Assembly (NCBI GenBank): GCA_963674545.2
Contig: CAXXFB010000001.1
Coordinates: 310,001 to 374,000 of the forward strand
DNA from: JABGQS01 sp963674545
Lineage (GTDB): Bacteria; Bacillota; Clostridia; Christensenellales; SZUA-584
Reading direction: 5' to 3'
DNA: 64,000 nt
The notes beneath the pieces were generated by a model. The model searched no databases. It was given only the letters and a program-made list of their open reading frames with translations, and was not told where the DNA came from. Below, in pieces: positions 24,999 through 32,332 of this stretch; position 1 is the first letter of the stretch, and the number at the start of each line of letters is the position of its first letter. Position numbers and translations under genes: made by a program.

Positions 24999-27383
24999 TC
25001 AGCGTATTTTTGCGCCAAAATCACGCTCTGCAGCCGCAACTATTGTGTCTCTTGCGGCATTTGCTTCTTCATCAAGCAGAGTTCTGTCCTTTGCACGGAA
25101 AACAATTGAAAACGCAAGGCTTTTTTTACCTTCGCCAAGCTGATCCCCTGTATAAACGTCGAAAAGCTGCGCACTCTCGAAGAACTCACCTGCATTTTTC
25201 TCGATACAGGATAATATATCGCCTGCAGCAACATCTTCGTCCATAATTAGTGCAAGATCTCTCTCTGCAGCCGGGAACCTTGGCAATGATTCATATCTCT
25301 TAATATCGTTCGCTGATGAGATTATAACTTCCAGAGACAACTCGGCTACGTAGACTTTCTTGTCTATATCGTAGGCTTTTGCTACATCCGGATGTATCTC
25401 GCCCATCTCCCCCGCCTTTTCGCCGTTAATATATAGTGAAGCGCAGCGGCCGGGATGATAGTATACCGATGCTTCTGAATTAAGCTGAAGTTTTTTGATA
25501 CCGAATAATTCCATTAAATTTTCGACTATGCCTTTAAGTGAGAAAAAATCTTCGTCTCCGCAAACTGCAATGCATACGTATTTGCTCTCCTCAGGCAACT
25601 CGTCATCTGCACCAGGAAAATATACCCTTCCATTCTCGAAAAGGCGAATATTGCCGACCTTCATTTTAAGATTGGTTGCAGTGACTTTTAATAAATCAGG
25701 CACCGGAGAAGTCCGAAGATAGCCCTGCTCATCACCCAGAGGATTCAATATCTTTAGCATATTTCTTCTTCTGTCGCCTTCCTCGAGGCGAAGCTTTTCA
25801 AGCTCTGAAACTGCAGCGAAAGAATATGTAACACACTCATAGCACCCAAGAGCGATAAGAACAGATTTTGTCCTGTCAACTATCATTTCTTCAGCGGGGA
25901 TGATCCCTCTTACTATCTCGCCCATCATCCTTGTTGTTGGGATGTTGTTGTATCCATACATCCTGGCAACTTCTTCGGAGATATCGTCTTCCATAGTTAT
26001 GTCGCCTCTGAAACTCGGAATCTCGCTTATAAGCTTATCACCGTCAGCTTTTGTATTAATGAATACTCTTCCTAGAAGCCGTGCCATCTCGTCTGCCGGT
26101 ATGTCTGTTCCCAGCCGTGCGTTTATACTTTTAGCACTTGAAATTATGCTCTTTGGTGTAAGGTCTGCTGAGAGAACATCAATCTCTCCAGAGACGATCT
26201 CGCCTGCTCCCAGCTGCTCGACAAGGTTTAATGCACGGTCCATTGCAGTTTTACTGCCTGCGGTGTCTACGCCTTTTGAGAACCTCATAGCAGACTCTGT
26301 AGGCAGGCCAAGCGATCTTGAAGTTCGGCGTGTGCTTCCCTGCATGAACTTAGCACTTTCAAAAATAATTGTCGTCGTGCTGTCCTGTATTTCTGAATTC
26401 TCAGCGCCCATAACTCCCGCTATTGCTATAGGGCCATTTGCGTCGCAGATGAGAAGCATATCGTCATTTAGCTGTCTTTCCTTGTCGTCAAGCGTTACAA
26501 TAGACTCACCGTTTCTTGCTCGCCTTACTATTATTTGCTTTCCCCTTATATTTTCGTAGTCAAAAGCGTGCATTGGCTGGCCGGTTTCAAGCATGACATA
26601 GTTCGTTATATCAACTATATTATTTATTGAGCGAACACCGGCTGATATAAGCCGTTCCCTCATCCACTTTGGCGAAGGACCGATCTTAACATTTTTTACA
26701 GCACGGGCAATATAGCGCTCACAAAGGTCTGTGTCTTTAACTGTAACGCTTAGGTAATCGTTTATATCGCCTCCGGATTCATTATATGATGTGTCAGGAG
26801 GTTTAACATCCTTACCTATTGCTGCTGCACATTCCCTTGCCATACCAAGTATGCTGAGGCAGTCAGGCCTATTGGCGCCGACCTCCACTTCAAAAACAGT
26901 ATCTGTAAGGCCGAGCACCTCACGCAGCGGAGTACCGAGAGCCAAATCATCGGTAAGCAGCATAATTCCGTAAACATCTGCACCCGGATAATCGTCTTTA
27001 GTAAGTCCAAGCTCTTCTCCGGAGCATAGCATACCGTATGAATTTACTCCTCTTATCTTGCCCTTTTTGATTTTTAAGCCGCCGGGGAGCTCTGCCCCTA
27101 TAAGCGCAACAGGAACATAGGCTCCTTCGTAGATGTTGTCCGCACCGCAGACTATCTGGAGCTGTTCACTGTCCCCTGCATCTACCATACAGACTGAAAG
27201 TTTACCTGCGTCGGCGTGTTTTTCCAAAGAAACTATCTTTCCGACTACGACTTTTTTTAAGTGAACACCAAGCTCTTCATATCCGTTGACCTCGCTGCCT
27301 GTCATTATAAGACTTTGCTTAAGCTCTTCGGCTTCAATGTCCATATCTACATAATCACACATCCATTTATATGGTGCTATCAT
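24999..27383 (-). CDS. pheT: Phenylalanyl-tRNA synthetase, beta subunit
   Basis: 794 residues, full length. In order: N-terminal tRNA-binding OB fold (about 40-150, KVVVGKIVSLEKHADAGKLS), B3/4 editing domain (about 210-390, GVRSINNIVDITNYVMLE and GVMGAENSEIQ), B5 domain (about 400-475), inactive synthetase-like core, and the C-terminal FDX-ACB anticodon domain (about 700-794, YESLPRFPAAERDLALI). It forms an alpha2-beta2 enzyme with PheS, 13 nt upstream, under the same T-box. Confidence 0.97.
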   Translation of the reverse strand: MIAPYKWMCDYVDMDIEAEELKQSLIMTGSEVNGYEELGVHLKKVVVGKIVSLEKHADAGKLSVCMVDAGDSEQLQIVCGADNIYEGAYVPVALIGAELPGGLKIKKGKIRGVNSYGMLCSGEELGLTKDDYPGADVYGIMLLTDDLALGTPLREVLGLTDTVFEVEVGANRPDCLSILGMARECAAAIGKDVKPPDTSYNESGGDINDYLSVTVKDTDLCERYIARAVKNVKIGPSPKWMRERLISAGVRSINNIVDITNYVMLETGQPMHAFDYENIRGKQIIVRRARNGESIVTLDDKERQLNDDMLLICDANGPIAIAGVMGAENSEIQDSTTTIIFESAKFMQGSTRRTSRSLGLPTESAMRFSKGVDTAGSKTAMDRALNLVEQLGAGEIVSGEIDVLSADLTPKSIISSAKSINARLGTDIPADEMARLLGRVFINTKADGDKLISEIPSFRGDITMEDDISEEVARMYGYNNIPTTRMMGEIVRGIIPAEEMIVDRTKSVLIALGCYECVTYSFAAVSELEKLRLEEGDRRRNMLKILNPLGDEQGYLRTSPVPDLLKVTATNLKMKVGNIRLFENGRVYFPGADDELPEESKYVCIAVCGDEDFFSLKGIVENLMELFGIKKLQLNSEASVYYHPGRCASLYINGEKAGEMGEIHPDVAKAYDIDKKVYVAELSLEVIISSANDIKRYESLPRFPAAERDLALIMDEDVAAGDILSCIEKNAGEFFESAQLFDVYTGDQLGEGKKSLAFSIVFRAKDRTLLDEEANAARDTIVAAAERDFGAKIR

Positions 27384-27396
27384 TTTATTATTCCCC

Positions 27397-28425
27397 CTAT
27401 TTGAACTGAGACAAGAACCGAATATCGTTCTCGAACAGCAGCCTTATATCTGTGATCCCATACTTTATCGACGCAAGCCTGTCAAGTCCCATACCGAATG
27501 CAAAACCTGTGTATTCCTCCGGATCTATGCCGCATCCTGAAAGAACCCTGGGATGGACCATACCACAGCCCAGGATCTCTATCATACCGGTGCCGCTGCA
27601 TACTCTGCAGCCTTTTCCGTGACATTTAGCGCAGGTCGCGTCTACTTCAGCGCTTGGTTCTGTAAACGGGAAATGGCCAGGACGAAACTTTGTTTTTGTA
27701 TCCTTACCGTAGAACTCCTTAAGAAATGTATCAAGAGTGCCTTTAAGGTGCGCAAAACTGATGCCTTTGCCTACCACCAGGCCTTCTATCTGATTGAATA
27801 TAGGCGAATGCGTGGAATCGACGTCGTCGCTCCTATATACTCTTCCGGGCGCTATCATGCGTATCGGAGGGTCTTTTCGCAGCATTGTACGTATTTGCAC
27901 CGGCGAAGTATGGGTACGAAGAACTACATCGTTTGTGATGTAGAACGTGTCCTGCATATCACGTGCCGGATGGTCTTTCGGGATGTTCAGCATCTCGAAG
28001 TTGTATTTGTCATATTCAACTTCCGGCCCGTCCATTATTTCGAATCCCATACTGACGAATATATCTCTGGTTTCGTAATATATTCGTGTTAAAGGATGCA
28101 GACAACCAAGCTTCTGCTTTTTGCCGGGCAGAGTAATGTCAATCTTCTCTTGTGCAAGGCGCAGTATTTTATCTGCTTCTTCAAGCTTTGAAGCTTTATC
28201 TTCTATAGCGGAAGTCAGAGTGTCTCTTATCTCGTTTACTCTCTTACCAAAGACGGGACGTTCCTGTGCAGACAGATCTTTCATGCTGCGAAGAGCAGCA
28301 GTAAGCTCTCCCTTTTTGCCCAGAAGCCTTATACGTATCTCTTCCAAAACTTTTGAATTTGTACAGGAATCTATACCGGACAGCGCATCCTCCAGCATAT
28401 TTTCCAGCGACTGTGTGTTTTGCAT
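27397..28425 (-). CDS. pheS: Phenylalanyl-tRNA synthetase, alpha subunit
   Basis: 342 residues from the ATG at 28425, the usual length. N-terminal coiled coil (about 1-85) and class II catalytic core: motif 2 region GRVYRSDDVDSTHSPIFNQ, FTEPSAEVDATC and motif 3 FGMGLDRLASI. AAGGGGG lies 8 nt before this ATG. The reading frame stays open to 28719, but that stretch is the T-box leader, so the 98-codon extension is not protein. The Cys-rich CAKCHGKGCRVCSGTG insert is common in clostridial PheS. Confidence 0.97.
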   Translation of the reverse strand: MQNTQSLENMLEDALSGIDSCTNSKVLEEIRIRLLGKKGELTAALRSMKDLSAQERPVFGKRVNEIRDTLTSAIEDKASKLEEADKILRLAQEKIDITLPGKKQKLGCLHPLTRIYYETRDIFVSMGFEIMDGPEVEYDKYNFEMLNIPKDHPARDMQDTFYITNDVVLRTHTSPVQIRTMLRKDPPIRMIAPGRVYRSDDVDSTHSPIFNQIEGLVVGKGISFAHLKGTLDTFLKEFYGKDTKTKFRPGHFPFTEPSAEVDATCAKCHGKGCRVCSGTGMIEILGCGMVHPRVLSGCGIDPEEYTGFAFGMGLDRLASIKYGITDIRLLFENDIRFLSQFK

Positions 28426-28449
28426 TGTTTTATCCCCCTTATACTTCTT

Positions 28450-28684
28450 GCAAATAAAAAAACTCTCGCCTTGGGGCGAAAGTCCGCTGTACCACCCAAA
28501 TTCACTCTGCTGAAAACGCAGAGTCTCATTATACAAGGCAAATAACGATGCCAGCCGTCTCTTATCGGGAGCTGCTCCGCCTGCGAAAATTCTCTTATGC
28601 ATACACGGAAGAGCTCTCAGCCGGTGACTCTTCTCTCTTTTAGCATGCCTGCTGCATAGATACTGGACAGGTTTCATTGCATTT
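28450..28684 (-). promoter_or_regulatory. T-box riboswitch leader of pheST
   Basis: Minus-strand leader with the T-box motif GGGTGGTACAGCGG (28485-28498), preceded by a hairpin ACTCTGC/GCAGAGT (28504-28524). A strong terminator CTTTCGCC/GGCGAGAG followed by seven T residues lies at 28455-28484. A Stem I-like arm GAAGAG/CTCTTC is further upstream. TTC (Phe) at 28585-28587, within AATTTTCGC, is the candidate specifier codon. Uncharged tRNA-Phe would favour readthrough into pheST. Confidence 0.88.
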
Positions 28685-28689
28685 GTAGT

Positions 28690-28719
28690 ATTATAGCATA
28701 GTACAGCACGCCATTTCAA
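28690..28719 (-). promoter_or_regulatory. Promoter of T-box-pheST
   Basis: Minus strand: -35 TTGAAA (28714-28719), 18-bp spacer, -10 TATAAT (28690-28695). Confidence 0.7.
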
Positions 28720-28793
28720 GTATTAATGCTTTAGCTGTCAGACTTTTAAGTACACTATATCAATTTATTTACTATTTAGGAATCGGAACTGTA

Positions 28794-29549
28794 TTATTCT
28801 CTTATTTTATATATAAGGATAGCTGCCGCAACAGCAGCATTTAGACTTTCTGCTTTACCGTACATCTGTATACTTATTTTGTCTGTCGAAAGTGCCATAA
28901 CATTTTGTGATATCCCTCTCGATTCATTCCCAATAACAAGACAAGTCTTTTTCCAGTCATACTCGTAGTTTGAATCGCCGCCCATATCTGCACAGGCAAT
29001 CCTATAGCCATAGTCTTTCAAGCCGGACAAATATTCAGGTAAAAAGGAATAATACACAGGTATATGAAAAATACTGCCCATCGAAGCTCTGACGGCTTTT
29101 GGAGAAAGATAATCTGCACTGTCATCAGAAAGTACAACTGCGCTGCAGCCTGCGGCGTCTGCTGTACGTATCATTGTACCAACGTTTTGCGGGTCTGAAA
29201 CGTCATCAAGAGCAAGTATAAAGCCGCCCTGTACTGGCTTGCAGAAAGGTATCTTTGCTACGGCAGTTACACCCTGAGACGTTTTAAGATCGCCTAACGC
29301 ATCCATGACATGTTCTTTTACAATATAAACACTGCTGCCAAGATCTATGGCCTTATTTATTAGCGGTTCGTTTGTATTCTCAATTACGATAAGGCTGTCT
29401 AAAAGCTCTGGCATATTGTTTAAAAGTTCTTGAACGCACTTTTCGCCCTCAACAAGAAACAGGCTTTGCGTTTTTCTGCCCTTTTTTGTTTTGAGCGTCT
29501 TTAACGTTTTGATGTATTCATTTTTAGTACTTGTTATTAGTTCTTTCAC
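28794..29549 (-). CDS. SpoU/TrmH-family RNA 2'-O-methyltransferase
   Basis: 251 residues. N-terminal substrate-binding domain (KNEYIKTLKTLKTKKGR, FLVEGEKCVQEL) and C-terminal SPOUT knot with DVSDPQNVGTMIRTADAAG, LVIGNESRGIS and ESLNAAVAAAILIY. It methylates a ribose in rRNA or tRNA; the YsgA/RlmB-like group is most likely but the target nucleotide cannot be read from sequence. GTG start, one nt after the stop of the solute-binding gene. Last gene of the polA operon. Confidence 0.92.
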   Translation of the reverse strand: MKELITSTKNEYIKTLKTLKTKKGRKTQSLFLVEGEKCVQELLNNMPELLDSLIVIENTNEPLINKAIDLGSSVYIVKEHVMDALGDLKTSQGVTAVAKIPFCKPVQGGFILALDDVSDPQNVGTMIRTADAAGCSAVVLSDDSADYLSPKAVRASMGSIFHIPVYYSFLPEYLSGLKDYGYRIACADMGGDSNYEYDWKKTCLVIGNESRGISQNVMALSTDKISIQMYGKAESLNAAVAAAILIYKIRE

Positions 29550-29550
29550 A

Positions 29551-31218
29551 TCAGCCTTCCTCTACAAACAGATACCATTTAGGTATCGTCGTATATACGC
29601 TTAGATCTCTAAGACTTGAATTTATCGTAATGTCGCTGTTGAATAGCAGAGAATGTGTTCTGAAATAGAGACCTATATGCGGTATCTTTTCAACAAAATA
29701 AGCTTCCATAGCAAGATAAGCCTCAAGCATATCTTCATCATTCTTGGCTGTTTTACAAGTTGCAAGAAGCTGATCCATTGCCGGGTCAGAAAAACCGCCG
29801 TAATTTGCTGAACCTCCGGTACCTATTAAAAAAGTCGGGTCCGGGTTTTTGTCGAGATAGAAAGAACAAAGAGCAAGGTCAAAATCTAAGCTGTCGAGCC
29901 GTCTTGTATAGTCTTCATAGGAAACTTCGTCAATATTAACTGATATCCCGCAGCTTAAAAGCTGTTCTGCAACGTTATCTGCAACATCTCTCCTGTAAGT
30001 ATCTTCATCATTTCTATATATAAGAAGGTCTATTTCCAAATCTGTCAGCAATGAATTTTCGACGTGTTCGAAAACAGGATCTTCATCACGGTTTTTCCAG
30101 CCTGCTTCTTCAAGAAGTTCTATCGCTTTTTGTACATTATATTCATAAATATGAGTTGAACCGCCGGACAGAAAAGAATTGAGAGGTATAGGGTAGTCTG
30201 TTGCTACAGCGTGCCCGAGGAGTTCCTCAGAGATTATATCTCTTTTATCGAGAGCAAAAGCTATAGCCTGGCGTACTCTTGAATCAGAAAGCACACCTGA
30301 AGTTACATTTGGTACCAAACAGTCATAATACTGAGTTATATAGTCAATGTAATCAGTCTGGCTGTACTTCAGATACGGTTCTATAGCCATAATTGAAGTT
30401 GTAACAAAATCGAGCATATTTGAATCAAGCGCATAAAGCTCTGCTTCATGGTCGGAATAACACACAGCAGTCAGATTTTGAATATATGGGGTCTGCTTCC
30501 ACCATACTTCACTAGCTCTAAGCTGCATACCTTCCCGATTGTCGTAAGAAACAACAGTGTAAGGACCTGAGCCGACGGGTAGATCTGTGTCGAAGTCGTG
30601 CTCTGCCAGATACGCTTCGCAGACAATAGGCATTGTCATGAAATAGATAGCAACATTGCTTGGCTCATTAAGCGTTATAGTGATTTTATAGGTATCTGTA
30701 GCTTCATATGACGCTATATAACTGTTGTAAGCAGCATAGCGTGATTCTTCTGCCGAATAACTCATAATAAGATCTATCGTATATTTTACATCTGCTGAAG
30801 TAAAACTTCCATATCCGTTCTGCCAGCTTACACCTTTTCTTAGATCGAATGTCCAGATGGTGCCGGTAACATCTGCCTGCCATGTTTCGGCTAATTCTGA
30901 AACCGCCTGTCCGTTTGTATCGATACGAACAGGCTGTTCATATATAAGGCTCATAAGGTTAGACAACTCTACATTGTTTACAAGAAGCGGATTTATTGTG
31001 ACCGGGTTTTCCGGCATCGCAAAAACAAGCTCTCCGCCTATTGCTGGAACAGGCTCTTTTTCTACAGGAGGCAGTGTTACAACTGGAATCTCATCTGTCA
31101 CAGCTGCCTGATTTTCAATTCTGTTGCTTCCGCATGCAGAAAAAACAAGTATAGCTGCAGCTATAGATAGTAATATAATCCTTTTAAAAATCCGGGTATA
31201 AGGATTTGTATATTTCAT
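29551..31218 (-). CDS. ABC transporter solute-binding lipoprotein, family 5 (peptide/nickel type)
   Basis: 555 residues from the ATG at 31218. The signal peptide ends in a lipobox (LVFSACGS, Cys about residue 28). The mature part has the SBP_bac_5 pattern: LAETWQADVTGTIWTFDLRKGVSW, FTSADVKYTIDLI, SDSRVRQAIAFALDKRDII. Such proteins bind oligopeptides or similar ligands outside the cell for import. The open frame reaches 31368, but that part overlaps the transglycosylase gene and has no signal sequence, so the later ATG is used (35-nt overlap). No permease or ATPase gene is near, so the transporter partner must be elsewhere. Confidence 0.9.
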   Translation of the reverse strand: MKYTNPYTRIFKRIILLSIAAAILVFSACGSNRIENQAAVTDEIPVVTLPPVEKEPVPAIGGELVFAMPENPVTINPLLVNNVELSNLMSLIYEQPVRIDTNGQAVSELAETWQADVTGTIWTFDLRKGVSWQNGYGSFTSADVKYTIDLIMSYSAEESRYAAYNSYIASYEATDTYKITITLNEPSNVAIYFMTMPIVCEAYLAEHDFDTDLPVGSGPYTVVSYDNREGMQLRASEVWWKQTPYIQNLTAVCYSDHEAELYALDSNMLDFVTTSIMAIEPYLKYSQTDYIDYITQYYDCLVPNVTSGVLSDSRVRQAIAFALDKRDIISEELLGHAVATDYPIPLNSFLSGGSTHIYEYNVQKAIELLEEAGWKNRDEDPVFEHVENSLLTDLEIDLLIYRNDEDTYRRDVADNVAEQLLSCGISVNIDEVSYEDYTRRLDSLDFDLALCSFYLDKNPDPTFLIGTGGSANYGGFSDPAMDQLLATCKTAKNDEDMLEAYLAMEAYFVEKIPHIGLYFRTHSLLFNSDITINSSLRDLSVYTTIPKWYLFVEEG

Positions 31219-31741
31219 AGTACTTCTCAATCTTAAGCATATAGTTTTCTGTTTCAGCATAAGGTATCTCCCTAAGTTCGCCATCTGAATCCAGCCATTC
31301 CTTGACTCTTGATGGGCCTGCATTATAAGCTGCGAGTATCTTGTCGACATCTCCGTCAAAGACACCATTTAAATAGTTAAGATACCAACAGCCGTATTCT
31401 ATGTTCGTTTCCGGGTCGTAGAGCATACCGGGTTCAAACCCTTCTATGCCCAGCTTTCCCGCTATCCATTCACCTGTATCCGGCATTATCTGCATTAGCC
31501 CCATTGCACCTGGAGAGGAAAGTGCAGTTTCGTCAAAGCCGCTCTCTGCACTTATCACGGCACAGACAAGGTGCTCATCTATTAAGTATTTATCACTGTA
31601 TTTTAAAATTAATTCTTCATGTTTCAGAGGGAAGGCTTTATATATAATTATCCCTCTTAGTAAAAAAGCAGCAGCGCATATAAGTACGATGCATATTACC
31701 GTCCATGCCTTTGCTTTTGTGTTATTGGATCTTTTGGTCAT
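31184..31741 (-). CDS. Lytic transglycosylase (SLT/GH23), membrane-anchored
   Basis: 185 residues: N-terminal transmembrane segment (about 14-35), then a GH23 domain with the catalytic Glu in ISAESGFDE (about 66), GAMGLMQIMPDTG, NIEYGCWYL and ILAAYNAGPSRVKEW. It cleaves glycan strands to 1,6-anhydromuramic products. Its ATG overlaps the end of coaE (ATGA), a sign of coupling. The neighbouring solute-binding protein could in principle take up released wall peptides, but that is only an inference from adjacency. Confidence 0.94.
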   Translation of the reverse strand: MTKRSNNTKAKAWTVICIVLICAAAFLLRGIIIYKAFPLKHEELILKYSDKYLIDEHLVCAVISAESGFDETALSSPGAMGLMQIMPDTGEWIAGKLGIEGFEPGMLYDPETNIEYGCWYLNYLNGVFDGDVDKILAAYNAGPSRVKEWLDSDGELREIPYAETENYMLKIEKYYEIYKSLYPDF

Positions 31742-32331
31742 TCGTCTTCCTCTTTATAAATTTGTTTTTGCAGAAGCTTATCTATTTTTTCATGAAGCTG
31801 CGAAATACTTCCATTGTTCTCAATCACTTCATTTGCAAATGGTATCATATTCGAATTGTTAAGCTGGTTATTCATCCTAAGCATTACACTATGTCTGTCT
31901 GTTCCATCACGTTTTATAACGCGTTCTATGCGTTTTTCTTCCTCCGATGTAACTAACCACACATAATCTACGTTCATGTGCATGCCTGACTGTATAAGCA
32001 GCGCAGCATCTATGAATACTCTGGTAGTGTATTCTCTGGCTTTTGAAAAAATACTCTCAATTATTACAGGATGCAGAATGTCGTTTAGTTTAGCTGTCAA
32101 TTCACTATTTCCAAAAACGTGATCTGCCAGTTTTTTTCTGTTTAAGCTGCCGTTGTTATCAAAGAAAGAGTCACCGAAAAAAAGTCTAATTGATTCCGCT
32201 CCTTTTTCGCCGGGCTTTACAACCTGTCTTGCGACTTCGTCTGCGCATATGACCACTTCGTCTTTTTCTCTAAGATAGTTCGTTACTTCAGATTTACCGG
32301 AACCGATTCCGCCAGTGATACCTATTATCAT
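31738..32331 (-). CDS. coaE: Dephospho-CoA kinase
   Basis: 197 residues, usual length. P-loop GITGGIGSGKSEV (about 4-16), CADEVARQVVKPGEKG, and FIDAALLIQSGMH. It makes the last step of coenzyme A synthesis. One nt separates it from the polA stop; polA-coaE is a common pair in Firmicutes. Confidence 0.96.
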   Translation of the reverse strand: MIIGITGGIGSGKSEVTNYLREKDEVVICADEVARQVVKPGEKGAESIRLFFGDSFFDNNGSLNRKKLADHVFGNSELTAKLNDILHPVIIESIFSKAREYTTRVFIDAALLIQSGMHMNVDYVWLVTSEEEKRIERVIKRDGTDRHSVMLRMNNQLNNSNMIPFANEVIENNGSISQLHEKIDKLLQKQIYKEEDE

Positions 32332-32332
32332 G

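Noticed and set aside
25900..26559. 219-codon plus-strand open frame
   Set aside because: Antisense shadow of pheT; Ser/Ile-rich composition typical of reversed coding sequence.
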